A program made the position numbers and the translations under genes. This document shows, piece by piece, positions 23,611 to 35,770 of a stretch of DNA of 64,000 nucleotides. This DNA comes from Taiwanofungus camphoratus (lineage: Eukaryota > Basidiomycota > Agaricomycetes > Polyporales > Taiwanofungaceae). Numbering within the stretch: position 1 is the first letter of the stretch; each line of letters begins with the position of its first letter. The notes beneath the pieces were generated by a model that saw nothing but the letters and a program-made list of their open reading frames with translations, did no database searches and had not been told where the DNA came from. The stretch is taken from positions 1,364,001-1,428,000 of the forward strand of contig CP021230.1 of the NCBI GenBank assembly GCA_003999685.1. The letters are read 5' to 3'.

Positions 23611-24983
23611 ATGCCTTCTCGTTCCGCTACCCCCGCTGTCATTGCTTCGTGCGTTCAGCGCGCCCGGGACCGTCTGATCGCGGTGCTCGATACACCCTGT
23701 GCTGACACCGTCCCCGAGGAGGTCGAAGCTTGGGCGCAGGACGTTGCGGATTTGCTGGTACGTCTCTTATCAGCTCGTCCTTTCCTATTTGCTAACTACC
23801 TTTGTTGTAGAGTACGTATCGCAAGGCGCGGGGGCCCGTTGAGGACATGGAGGTGGATGAGCGTGTGGTGACGCTGGTTGGCGAGCTCGCCGAGATTGCC
23901 ACCAAGTCGTGGGCCGTGTGGGTCCGCGATGAATGGCCGGCCCTGGCCACTGCGATCGACGCCGTCACTGCTCATCACGTTGAAGAGGAGAGGCGTCGCG
24001 AAGAAGAGGCATGCCTCCGTGCTGCTGCGGCCAAGGCTCGTCGTGTCAAAAAAGAACACCGCCAAGAAGAAGCCACACGTGTGGCTCGGGAGCGTGAGGA
24101 GGAGGAGGCTGCCCTTCAACGAGAGGCGGAGGAGGCCGCGCAGTTGGCCGATGCCGACGTGTCTAGGATGGTGGAGGGTACTGGGGAGCACGTCGAAGGG
24201 GCCGCTGCCCCTTCGAAGGGAAAGAAATGGGCTTGGGATGATGAGGGTGACGCTGCGGCAGTACGTTACGGAGTCTTGCCCTCCTATTCAATTACTGACC
24301 AGTTTGTAGAAGGCGTCGAAGAGCGACCATGATGGCTCGACGGCGCCCGAGACTGACTGGGCACGAGTCGTGCGGATGAAGCAGCAGGCGGGGGAAAAGG
24401 TATGTGATTTGTTTCTTCAGCTATTCTCCTGAGCTAATACTTCTTCGTAGTGCGATCGATGTCGAATCCGCATTCAGACCGTCGAGTGTGTCTGGGCGGA
24501 GGGCGCCACTGCGTGTGAGCGGTGCATCCAGGCAGCGCAGGGCTGCTATTTTGGTGGGGTCTCGGTCTTGGGTCGTACGAAGAAGACTCGCGGTGGTGCG
24601 AAGAAGCAGGGTGAGTCTTCTTCTTCTTTCTTGCGTTTGTCCCTGACTTGTCTTTTTCTGCAGCCCCCCCTCCTTCGCCTGGACCTTCGATGGGAGAGGC
24701 CAGCGGATCGAAGCGCTGTCGAGTGGCCCAGCCGCCTCGCCCTGCTATCAAGGTTCTCCTGGATGGCGGTAGTCGCCTGGGCCTTGAGCAGGATGACCTG
24801 GACTCGCTCAACCTCGACGAGCAGTCGCACACCGCCATCCGCATGATTCAGGCGGAGCGCGCAAACATTGCATTTCGCCACGCCATGCTCCATGACCTCG
24901 ACCTGGAGCTGATTCGCATGGAACAGGAGGCAATTGCGGGCGGTGGCTTCAATGTGGGTGCTGAGTCGGGCAATGAGGAGTAG
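23611..24983 (+). CDS. Zinc-cluster/coiled-coil protein on the antisense strand of element X
   Basis: A spliced gene inside the retroelement, opposite in direction to gag-pol, between the 3' LTR and integrase. It begins MPSRSATPAVIASCVQRARD and ends VGAESGNEE plus stop. Coding segments are separated by four short (about 50 nt) GT-AG introns with no internal stop seen, so it looks whole. In order: an N-terminal helix (DTVPEEVEAWAQDVADLL), a long charged coiled coil rich in Glu/Arg/Ala (about 23980-24150), a six-cysteine cluster at about 24450-24555 with spacing C-x2-C-x8-C-x8-C-x2-C-x6-C close to Zn2Cys6 DNA-binding clusters, a basic stretch (GRTKKTRGGAKKQ), and a C-terminal helical region (LEQDDLDSLNLDEQSHTAIR). 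A decayed relative lies at 10555-11394 in the older X copy, so the gene belongs to the family. It could be a DNA-binding regulator; its function is unknown to me. Confidence 0.7.
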
Positions 24984-25376
24984 TCGTTGTCTTGTGGCGG
25001 GTCGTGGTCTTTGTACTATAGAAAATTAAACATTCTTTGTCCCAATTGTGAAATGCGTGTTAGAAGGAAATAGAAGTGTTCGAAGAAGAAGAACATATCA
25101 AAGGACTTGGTAAGAAAAATGGTGGCGTTGGTAGGCTCAGTTTGTCATCACTGCCTAGGAGGACTCATAGAATGTGAGCCTCCGTGCAACGTTCAAATCG
25201 AAACGTTCGTAGAACGTCGAAGCGATATCGCGACTTAGTCGAGTTGAATCGTGTATGGTACAGGTAAAAATGATGCTAGATCAAATGGAAAGAGAGGTGA
25301 AATCAAGCATATAGTAAGAGAAAAGAGACCGTTGAAAGTACGCATCGTAGTAGTATAAGTAAAGAGACAGGGGCTT

Positions 25377-28300
25377 CTACTGTTCGCTTTCTTCGACGTC
25401 TTCGACGATGTCATCATCGTCGTCGCTGAGCGAATTGGATTGTTCAAGTTCTTGAAGACGCTCAGTTGAGATGTCTTCTAGGTTGTCCGGGATAGGGATG
25501 GATTGTCGAGCGAAGTAGGGGATGACTCGAAAGGCTGCGATGGGCCGATCGAGGACTGTGCCGTCCAGTTCGCAGATGATGTACGCGCTGCCCTTGTTGC
25601 GTGAGACAACGATGAGGGGGCCTAAGTAGCGGGGGCGCATCTTGCTATTCAGGGACTTCTCGATCTTCGTGTTTCGTACGAGCACTAAGTCTCCTCGTTT
25701 GAAATTAAAGTCCTTGATCGAGTGCTCGTGCTCCTTTTCGAAGCGAAGTGCTGCTGTTCGATGGGCTTTGTAGACCTTTGAGCTGAGTTCGGCTACTTGC
25801 TCCACACGCTTCTGGAGCGCGATTGCTCTACGTGTGATGAGATCTGTCGTAGAAAGAATTGAAGTGGGAGGGGGCTGAAGGTACGTGGCTTCTACGATGT
25901 CGAGAGGGATGAGGGTGTGGGTGCCCGTTATCGCAAAGTACGGTGAGCAACCCATGCGTCGTCGAGTCGTAATGCGTTCGGACCAGAATACGAAGTACGC
26001 CACGCGAGACCACTTCTTCTCGTCTCCGTCGGCGGTTTTGAACAAGGCTTGTCTCGTGCTGAAGTGCGGTCGTTCGACGAGTCCGTTCGCTCTAGAGTTG
26101 TAGCCGCTGATTCGAATGTGGTTGATGTGGTATTTCTTCAACAGATAGTCTGCCGCTTTGATAAATGCTGCACCATTGTCCGTAACGATCTCGCTGAGTG
26201 CGCCCCATCGACAGAGGATGTCTTCGAAGATCCAGTCAGCGAGCGCTGATGCTGTTTCTCTTCGAAGCATTCAAAACTCCGGGTACGTCGTGAGAGAGCA
26301 TCTTCCTTGTACGAGGTATTTGTATCCACCTGATGCGGGCATATGCATCATATCGATATGTATCTTTGCGAAGATAGGGGTGGGCATTGCGACGGTAGGG
26401 GGAATAAGGATTTGCTGAACTTGACGAGACTGGCATAGATGGCACGTTCGAACGAACCATGCTATATCTGCGTAGTGGAACAGCCACCAAAATCGTTCGT
26501 TGACGAAGACTTTTGTTGCGTAGATGCCCCGATGAGCGGTGCGGTTGTGACATTCTCGAAGGATTCGAAGGCGATCGCCAGGCTTGACGACCAATTTGTG
26601 CGCGCCGTGGTTGTCTTTTCGCCATAGAGTGTCGTTATCCAAGAAAAACAGCACGCAGTACTTGAGAAACCCTTCGTATTCGCTGTCCGAAATGCCTTCT
26701 GGCTTCGAAAACGTTCAATGAAACTCGAGGACCTCATTGAGTCTTGCATCTGTGAGCTGCGCTTGCTCTGAACGCGGGACGATTTCGTAGCTATCTTCCT
26801 CCTTTTTGAAATTGGAGCCATCCTCGGCTTCTGCGTTGGTTAGCACGGACATCGTAGGGGCATGAGGGGGAGGTAGTATCTGATGTACAAAGGAGTGCAT
26901 GTGATCAATCCAGTCGTCGAAGTCTTCGTCGATTTCTTCTACGACCGCGTTGCCTGGCTGTGGTGTACGTCGAGAGAGACCATCGGGGCCATGCATTGTA
27001 CCGGGAACATGTACTATCGTGAAGTGGAATGTGAGGATGGCTACTATCCAGCGGTTGATGCTTGCGCTGGGGGCGATATCTGGGCTCTTGAGCATGCCTT
27101 TGATGTAGCGAGCATCGACTTCTACGATGAGGTTTTGAACGCCGATAAGGTAAAGTCGAAGGGATCGAAGGGCGCAGAATAGACTGTAGATCTCGAGTTT
27201 AGGTTGAGAGAACCTTCACTTGCAATCATTCAGCGTGATAGAGCCAAAGCGGTTGTAGTAGCGGATTCAAGTGTTGGCTTCGTCGCACTGACAAAGGTGG
27301 TACCCAACTGCAATGAATGAAGTGTCGACTGCGAGGATTACGGGGGACGGGGAATTGTAGTTGATAGCTCGTAGTGCGGGGGAGGAGAGTAGAGCGTCCT
27401 TGAGGTCTTCTTGTGCTATGATTTGCTCAGGACCGAATTCGAACTCTACATCCTTCCTCGTAAGGCGTACGAGGGCATCGGCACGATGGGCGAAGTTGCG
27501 TATGAAGATTTGAACAACTCCGATAGTTCCTAGAAATGCTCGAACATTGGAGAGCGTAGCGCAGGGGCCCCAGTTGCGTATTGCTGAGACTCGAGAGTCG
27601 TCGGGCAACCATCCTTCAGGAGTACACCGGTGCCCTATGACCATGATTTCGCGTGAGATTAGAACACTCTTTACGCCGGAGAAGGTTCCTCCTGCATAGC
27701 GCATTCGAGTAACGATTCAATTCAAGTTTTCGAAGTGTTCCCATACGAATCTTCGAATCCCATGGTTCGAAGGCAGCCGCTCATCGTTGTAGTCAGATGC
27801 GGGGCCTTTGACTGGAACGTCGTCGATGTAGGGGACTGTAGAGTGCGGGATTTCGGGTTGTAGAATGTGCATGACATTGTCGTGGAATATAGGGACTGAG
27901 TTCATCCAACCCATTGGAAGGGTGATGAGTCGCATGGCACCGTAGGGAGTTTGGAATGTCGTAAGGTCTCTCGAAGACTCCGCGATGAGTCGTTCGTCGT
28001 AGCCTACGTAGAGGTTGAGCATGCTGCCGCACGGTCTTCCTCCAAACTGTTCTGCGAGATATTCTGGCGTTGGTGGTACGCCGGAGTGCTGTATAGTAAC
28101 TGCGTTAAGGGGCTCGAGGGAGTGTACGAGTCGAAGAGATTTCCCGTCCTTCTTTACTACGCAGAACCAACGCGATCGGTACGACGAGTTCGAAGGCTCG
28201 TAGACACCTGCGTCGATTTTTCGCTTGATTATTGCGCAGACTTGATTGTAGATCCCGGGTGGAATTGGGATATTCTTCTGCACCCAGGGCATATGTGGTA

Positions 28301-31300
28301 TGACGGGGAAATCTACGGGAGGGAAGTACTCTGGTTTGAAGCATCCCCTTTCTTCGTTGGTCCATGCGAAGGCTTCGTTGTGCAAGCACATGAAGTGATG
28401 GAGAACTCGACGCTCGTCAGGGAGCAGGAAGGTGCTGCTGTGAAGCTTCTCCATAATTTCGAAGTGTTTACGCGTATAATGGCCAGTAGCTTTGAAGGGT
28501 GGGGGGTCAGCTGAGAGTACTGGCATAATGGATAGGGGGTCGCCCTTGATATCTCGAATTATTCGAAACTGCTTGGGGACCGCTTCTAGAATGGGACGAG
28601 TCTTGAGTGCGACTGGCTTGTACTTCTTCTTAGTAGCTGCGTAGATTTTGTGAGTCGACGTAGAAGATGTCGGATGAATGGAATTAAAAAGCTGAGAGGT
28701 CGAAGCGCAATTCAAAGAGTTCGAAGAGGACGGATTAGGAAGTGAAGCAAAAGGGGCTGAAAATAGAAGTGTCAAAGCCCACATCGAAGTGTTCGATGTG
28801 GCTGAACTGGATGCTTTTGTGTCTGCGGTATAGAGAGACTGCAAATGTGAGGAGACTGAAGAACAAGCAGAGAGATAAAGAGACTGGACTGCACCGGAGA
28901 TCAAAAAATTTATCGGAGCGACGAAAGAAATACTTGGCTTTGCCCCATCGTAGTCGATGACTAGGGCTGCTTCTCCTTGACGATGGGGTATCAAATCCTT
29001 GAAGCGTGAAAACCCGCATGCGGACAGCTTCTATGATGTTGCGGTCGAAAGTGTGGTTTTCCACGTGGATACGTAGGAATTGTGAGGGTTTCACCGGAGT
29101 TGGGACATACTATCGTGATGGTTTGTTCTTCGTTCGCGAAGTTTTTTACGATGCTTTGCGTAAGGACGTCGAAGGGTCATCCAAGAAGAATGTCGTATGC
29201 TGCGTTTTGAATGACGTGAGCCTGAAGATATAACACTACCTCACCAATTTGGAAGGGTACGTTGCGTACGAGCCCTAGAGATCGGTCTACTTCACCGTTG
29301 GCGGACTGCATGTTTAACTGTATCGTAGGGTCGAAGAGAAGCTTCAGGCCTAAACAGACTTCCTCCGACATTGCTACGATTTGTGAGCCTGGATCTACGA
29401 TGCATTCGATCTGTTCTTTATTGTCGATGAGCGCGTAGATCGAACGGATAGCGTTCGAGTTGCGGGCAACCGTGAGATTGGCAGGATGTTCACCATGTGG
29501 GACGTGCTTGAGATAAGTTTCATAGGGATCGGGGACGATAGTAGCTCCTGGCTGTAGCGCTGCACCAGAGCAGGATAGCTGGTGTACCTCTTTTGCTTCG
29601 TCTTCGTCGGTAATCTCTACGATGTGTGCCGCATTGACGGGTTCCGCTGATACTCGCTTGGGTGTAACTGCTTCTCGATACCTATTGCGTACGTCGGGCG
29701 AGATCGAAAGGAGTTCTTCTGGCGTCAGCGTGACGAGAGGAGCTCTCATTGAGTGTGCGAAGATGTCGTCGGCTAGCTTGGGCTGATGGATGGGAACTAT
29801 GGTCTTGTAAGCTGGGTCCTTGCCCTTGTCGTTCGAAGGCTTAGGCGGTGTAGCGAAGTTTCGAAGGTTCGGCGGAGCGTAGGTCGCATCTCGAGCATTT
29901 GCAAAGGGATGGACTGGGGGCGCTGATGGAGTAGATACGGTAGCGGGCTGTGTCGAGGGTACGGACAGCGGGGGAACTATAGCTGCGGGGATCGTCAAAG
30001 GTGCAGAGGTACTTGTCGAAGGTTTAGCTGGGGTCGCTGGGACTGGGACTTCGGTAGGAGCGGCTGACTTGACTGTGTCAGGCACTGGATTGTTGGTACT
30101 GCGTGAGATGGGGGTTGTATCAGAAACTTCTGTGGTCTGCGGCGCTGTCGTAGTAGGTTTCTTGCGCTGTAAAATCTCGATGCTGTCGAAGACCTCCCTA
30201 CGTTTTCGAAGCTGTAGGAGCTCTCTTTCGAGGGCTTTGATTCTTCCTTCCGTGTTGAGCATGAAGGTCTGGACGCCGGCTTGTTCGTTGATGCCATAGA
30301 GCAGGCCAGGTGCTGCTGGCGCGTTGCGGCAAATCCACTCGTAGAGGCGGTCGCGGATCGTAATGCCAGGGATACTACGCAGGATGAATAGACCATTTGG
30401 GAGTACGACCTTTCCTTCGGTGTTACGCTTGCATTTCCCGGCGGCTATGTCTGCTTCTACATGCGGTCAGCTTCGAATACTATGGTTCTGGTCGCCGCAA
30501 AAGTGGCAGGTTTGTTCTGTACTACCTTGGGTTGACGGGAGCCTAGCGGCTACGTTCAATTTGTTACTACTGGGCTGAATAAGGGTGGCGATGGTCTTCG
30601 ATAGGCTCTCGATGATCGTCGAGATGTCTTCGGTCTTAATCATGCCGGGCGGGGTAGTTGTTGAAGTTGTTGTCTGCGGTGCTGCGACTGTCGGCGTACT
30701 CGAAGTACCATGAAGAATGAACGTGGCCGCTGCATGAATATCGGAAAGTGGATAGGGGTCATCGGGATAGTGGTCAGGATGTTTCAGGTGAAGTCGGGCC
30801 TTGAGTCGTGCGAGTAGAGAAGGCTGGAAGCCTCGTAGGAACACTCGACTCTGTTCGATGTCAGAGAGTTGTCGTTGCGTGATTAGGTGCTTCGTAATAG
30901 ATACGAAGTCACGGTAGTAGCTTCCGAGGTCTGCAGTGTTGTGGATTCCAATGCGTGTGCGCTCCCCAATCAACTGGTCCATGTCTGCAAGGGACCATTT
31001 CCTGGTGTCATCGGTACCTGGATAGAGTGCTAGGACGTCGGCTTTCCACTGTGTGTATGTCTTGGTCTGATCGGAAAAGGATTCGAGGGTTTCCCATAGG
31101 TCTGCGACGTCAATCGAGGGGTAACGAATGGCCCATGACTTCTTTTCTGCGTCATCGACTATTCTGCACTGGGTGAATAAGACTTCGATGTCTTGAAAGT
31201 AACGTCGAAGCGATTGGACTTCTGTCGGGTCGAAGATGGGGGCTGTCGAATGGCCTCGAGGGGGCATAAAAGGCGTAGGTGCCGTGTTCTGATTCATTGT

Positions 31301-31714
31301 AGGTTTAGAGGGATTGACGGTGGCTGGTGTGGGGTGATTTGAAGAACTGGGAAGAATGTATGGAGTAACGGTCTGCTGGGACGAGGGTAGAGTCGTAGTA
31401 GTGGGGATAGCGGTATGCGATGTTGATTCTACTGGATCCTCTGGCTCAGGCGATGAACCGGACTGTTCATAGGGATCGGGGGACGAGAGGTTGACTTCTG
31501 GCGTAGATAGCCCTAGAAGCTCGGGAGACAAAGTACGTTCGTCGGAGGTTGAAGGAAACTCTAGCTCGTGATCTACGAGGTCTTCTTCCTCGTGGTTGAA
31601 GGTGTCAGGAGTTGTGGAAAGGGTGGTAGAACTGTTGTTGAGGTTTTCGCTTGTGCTACGACTGGCAGCCTCACGCGCTTGTGAGCGGGTGAATACTGGA
31701 GACGTCTTCGGCAA
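25377..31714 (-). pseudogene. Gag-pol region of element X (broken)
   Basis: Fossil gag-pol of a Ty3/Gypsy element. Gag covers about 31714-30467 and ends at a CCHC-type knuckle start (CHFCGDQNH). The protease region shows IECIVDPGSQI. Reverse transcriptase shows RLVHSLEPLN, LPMGWMNSVPIF and a YIDD catalytic box. RNase H and the integrase zinc finger and core follow. The integrase C-terminus lacks a visible chromodomain. Open stretches are split by roughly six to eight breaks. Confidence 0.88.
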
Positions 31715-31740
31715 ATCTGAAAGCGGCGAATTCCTTGCCT

Positions 31741-31764
31741 GAAATCCCCTCGCGGTGGGCTCCA
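31741..31764 (-). other. tRNA-type primer-binding site of element X
   Basis: On the plus strand, a 24-nt stretch ending CGCGGTGGGCTCCA reads like the T-arm/acceptor 3' end of a tRNA including CCA, four bases from the LTR edge. A related sequence (GGTGGGCTCCA) sits next to another X LTR at 60417-60430. Confidence 0.7.
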
Positions 31765-31768
31765 GAAA

Positions 31769-32748
31769 TGATGCGCACTATAACACTCCAACCCCAACTG
31801 GGTACGACCTAGAGAAGCTGGAAAGCTATAGGACTAGTCAGTGTGGAGGGGAGAGTCAGCAGCAAAGGGTTCCCGATCTCAAATGGGTCGAGAGATGTCT
31901 ACGAAGGTCTTCGACGACCCTCTACGTGTGTCGCGACTGCTCGACGTAGCTTCAATGCGCTACTATGCTGTACTATACTAGGGAGAGGCTTAAACGTGAG
32001 AACTTAGCTGATATACAGCCCTTCGAATTTCTGTAGAAGGTGGACTTGGGTTAGAGAGAGATGCTAGCGCAGTCCTTCGATGTGGCTCGAAGGTGGACGT
32101 AAGACTGAACGCAACTTCTTCGACTGATGTCGAAGACAGACGAGACGCAAGCCTTCAAGATACTGTAGAAGGCAGATAGTAGACGCAACTCTTCGAACGT
32201 AATCGAAGACGGAAGGACACAGTAGAATGCAGTAGGTGACTAAATCGAAGGTGCTCTTCTTGAGCTCTGCAGGATAGGGGAAAACTTCTCTGTTGTTCCG
32301 AGACACCATACATCGCATTTATACTACTGTACTATAATGTAAGGCGCATCGGGAGTGGCATAGTACGAGTGGCATCCTAACTACTTGCGTACTATGAATT
32401 ATGGAGTGGCATGAAATATACTAAGACAAGACCTGGGGCCGTAGTGTTATCGAGTACATCGAGTGGCGCATCGTAGCAAATCGAGCGATATCGGAGTGGC
32501 GAGACCGGTCATGTGCAAGGACATTGAGTGGCAACTGCGTGTGGTGTATTGTGCGTAGAGGGACCGGTACACTGGAACATCGGACTGGAACTGGCGGAGT
32601 GGCAGTGGCGTGATTCGAGGCTATCAGAGAGTCCCGCGATGGCTTTTTGGGCTGTATCGGACATGTCGAGTGGCGCCGAAGTCATGACTAAGGTCCTAGG
32701 GTCGAGTGAGGGCGCTCCGCGGGGTCTAGAAGGGCCTGGCACCTATCA
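31769..32748 (-). repeat. 5' LTR of element X
   Basis: 980 bp, about 98% identical by eye to 22392-23371 and next to the primer-binding site. It is followed by CCGT, matching the CCGT before 22392. Confidence 0.93.
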
Positions 32749-35344
32749 CCGTGTCGGTGAGTGCTTTCACCACCACCCACCAGAAGGTTGCCAATGCTCA
32801 TGGGGTACCCCACCATCAAGGACCGGTATCAGCAATTCCTCAGGGTCATCAGACAGTGGTCTCATCTCAAGGACCTCATGCGACATGGGTTTGGATACCC
32901 ATCCAGACAGCAGCCTGGAGAAGGTGACCTTGCCTTTTTCTGCGCTGTCTGCCCACAACCTGGAGTCAATCTGAACCCAGATTGGAAGGAACATTCTGAC
33001 CAGTAAGCGATCTGACCCCGGTCTGGCTGTGCCCGGTCTGACCATGTCCAGATTGGTGTACACCTGAGGGTTCATGATGGATGGCAACTTCTCTGCAGAG
33101 CATCTCAAGATGAGGAGGCCCAGGAATGATGTGGAGATCACTGACGGCACCGGCTTCTTTGTGGCCAATGGCAGGTACAAGGCCCATCTCCAGGTGGCCA
33201 AGGAGCTCAAGGAGGTAGGTTCCCATCCCACTGGTCCCCATGCCCATGATCCCATGTGTCTTTCTTCCCATTCCACAGCCGGGCACCTGTCACAACCACA
33301 AGGCCGTCAACCTGGCCAATGCTGACTGGCACAAGCTGGAGTCCACCAGGATCGAAGCCACTGCCTGTCCTTGGCATGGCTGCTTTGTCCCACACTCCGT
33401 TGTGGACTTTCAAAAGGGGGAGAGACAGATGAACATGAACTACTCCCTGTCCAATGCCATTGGGTACAACACAAAGGACATTGGCAGGATGCTCCTGCTT
33501 TATGACATCAACTGTCAGTATGGTCAGTATCTGCTGAAGTGGTTCCAGCAAAATCCCTATCTTCAGATGCCCGAAGGTCTCAAAATTGTCAAGGGCATCG
33601 GCTTGTTCCATGTGCATGGGCAACAGGATGCCTGCTTCATTCGATACTCACCCAGCTTCATCCCCGGCGCCGTCCTGGTGGATGGGGAGATCCTTGAGAC
33701 TCTTTGGTCTTCTCTGAACAAGGTGTCTGGCAGCACCAGAGGCATGGCCACCTCTCACCGGAAGGAGGTTCTCAACCGGCACATGAATGACTCCAACTGG
33801 AAGAAGATCATCAACACCGGTATGATGGTCTCATCCTGGCGATGAGTGGATTCGGCTGACCCAGTGTCTTCCTTGCAGAGGAAGTACAAGAACATCAAGC
33901 CCATACTGACAGACACCAAAAGGTCATATCATGAAGGCCAGCATTGATCCCACTTTGCTGGTTCAGTGGAAACAGCAGATGGGAAAGGCTCAACGACACA
34001 GGCTAAAGGATGAAAAAGACATGGATGTCTTTGACATGGAGCTCAGAAAAGGTAAGTGCATCGGCATGCAGCCGAAACCATCCCTTTTCAACATCGGCCT
34101 TTATTCTTCAGCACTGAGCCAGGCCGACATCCAACTGAGGCTGGCTGAGAAGGAGCCCCACCTGGGTTTGTCCCGAGGGGCTGTTGGATGGTTGACTCAG
34201 GGCCTGAAGGTGCAGGAGACACAGTGAGTGGCACCATGTATCATGACATCTTTATCCTCTCATGATGGGTGCAGAATCTCCTTGGCTGCTGAGGTCAGAT
34301 CCATGGGCTGGAATTTGACCACCCAGCAGAAGATCCAGTTGGTGGAAAAAAAGAGGAAGCTGCAAATGAGGATTGACAGCTTTGAGTCCCAAAGATCAAG
34401 GTACATGGCCGGCCTGATGGATGACAATGGGGAGAAGTGGGAAGATGAGGTTTTACCACCAGACAAGGATCTGGGTGAGGAGTGGGATGTCACTGAGATG
34501 GACAATCCCTTTGAGGTGCCCAGTTTGCAAGGGGTCAACCCTGAGGTGGAGGCCAAATACTCATCCCTCTCCCTTTCATCCACCACCGGAGTGGACAGGT
34601 GCCGCCGGGCAGGCCTTCAAGTGCTTCTGCAGCAGGAGATGGATCTCAGGGAAGGTCAGGCCAATGATGCCCTTCATCAGATCCGGATTGCCATCGGGCA
34701 AAAGTCATTCTTGTTCCGCACCAAAGTGCACCATGCCAAGTCCCAGCAGAGGAAGACCAGGGCATGGCAGGATGTCAACACCATAGACAAAACCCTGCAG
34801 CATCATGCCAGGGTGTACAGCAAGGCCAGGAAGGCCCTAGTGCTTCTTGAGGCCCCAGCTGGCCTTTTGGCCAAGTATCAGGTTCTGCACAGAGAGCACC
34901 TGAAGGTGAGCACCGCAGTGGTGGATCCCAATAAAAGAGGAGAGAGGGGGACATCCCTTCCATGGTTCTGGACCATGGATATTCAAGGGGAAAGCGACAC
35001 GGACTCATACATGCAGGAATGTGAGTGCCATCACCCCTTGGGCTGTGTCTCATAAATGGCTGACGTCGGGGGTGACAGTTCATAGGGTGAATTGGTTTAG
35101 GGCAAAGTCCAGGTATGACAGGGTGGTGGAAGAAGAGAAGCAGCTGAGGTATGAGATGAGGTTTGCTGCCAACTACTTTGCCCATCAGAGCGAGATGTGG
35201 GTGAGGCTCATGCAGGAATCCACAGACAGGGACCAGATAGGTCATAGGGCATATGGTGCTCAACAGGCATTCTTGTACTTGGCATTGGCAAGAGATGCAG
35301 AGAGGATATGTCAATGGGTGGAGCAAGTAGCCCATGTACTGTAG
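32749..35344 (+). pseudogene. KDZ transposase, catalytic and C-terminal part
   Basis: Continues the gene split at 22391. Conserved segments in order: DRYQQFLRVIRQWSHLKDL, CAVCPQPGVNLNPDW, MMDGNFSAEHLKMRRP (first catalytic Asp, about 33080), C-x-NH at about 33286, ACPWHGCFVPHSVVDFQKGE, LLYDINCQYG (second Asp, about 33504), GIGLFHVHGQQDACFIRYSP and VDGEILETLWSSLNKVSGST (catalytic Glu, about 33687-33698), then RGMATSHRKEVL and the long helical tail ending FLYLALARDAERICQWVEQV. Introns at about 33214-33278, 34052-34119, 34227-34273 and 35022-35079 have GT-AG ends. The DDE-type residues are all present. Faults are an in-frame TGA at 33065 just before the first catalytic block (CGA would restore Arg) and a change of frame near 33930. 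With the retroelement insertion, the gene cannot make a whole protein. Confidence 0.88.
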
Positions 35345-35409
35345 GATGTTTGTATTCATGCATGCCCACAGCCTATGTCAACATCACATAAATACCATGG
35401 GGTGACTCT

Positions 35410-35570
35410 TGGGCTGTTGACACCACAACTTTGCCCACCAGCACTGCAACTTTGCCCACTGGCACTGCAACTTTGCCCACTGGCGCTGCAACTTTGCCCA
35501 CTGGTGCCACAACTTTGCCCACTGGCACCGCAACTTCGCCCTCCAGTGCCGCAACTTTACCTGCTGGCCT
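35410..35570. repeat. 21-bp minisatellite array M5
   Basis: About seven near-perfect units like CTTTGCCCACTGGCACTGCAA just downstream of the transposase stop codon, related to the M2/M3 consensus. It fills most of the gap between the transposase gene and the convergent gene that ends at 35771. Confidence 0.85.
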
Positions 35571-35770
35571 GGTCACCTTATGCACCTTTCACTGTCAACA
35601 TCATTACTTCGATGGCTGGAACTGAACCTGGGACTGCTGGCACTGCTACTTTGACTGCACTGCAACTTTATGCTAGGACTGTTACTGTGACATCCGCACA
35701 TCAGTTCAAGCCTTCAGGAAAGAAATTGATATCATTGTGTGGACAAGCTACAGATAAGTTCACATGACAA

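Larger units (their letters stand above)
22392..32748 (-). mobile_element. Ty3/Gypsy LTR retrotransposon X, full-length copy with antisense gene
   Basis: A 10,357-bp element on the minus strand. Both LTRs are 980 bp (22392-23371 and 31769-32748), start TGATGCGC and end CCTATCA as read on the plus strand, and differ at roughly 20 sites (about 2%), so the insertion is fairly recent. CCGT is duplicated on both flanks. Beside the 5' LTR (right end) lies a primer-binding site matching the 3' end of a tRNA (31741-31764, ending in CCA). Beside the 3' LTR is a purine tract (23372-23386). Parts, right to left: gag with a CCHC start (31714-30467), aspartic protease (about 30262-29177), reverse transcriptase and RNase H (about 28994-26715), integrase (about 26654-25377; HLCQSRQ, TDNGAAF, SRANGLVERPH). 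Gag-pol is broken, with roughly six to eight interruptions. An extra gene on the other strand lies at 23611-24983. Confidence 0.92.
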
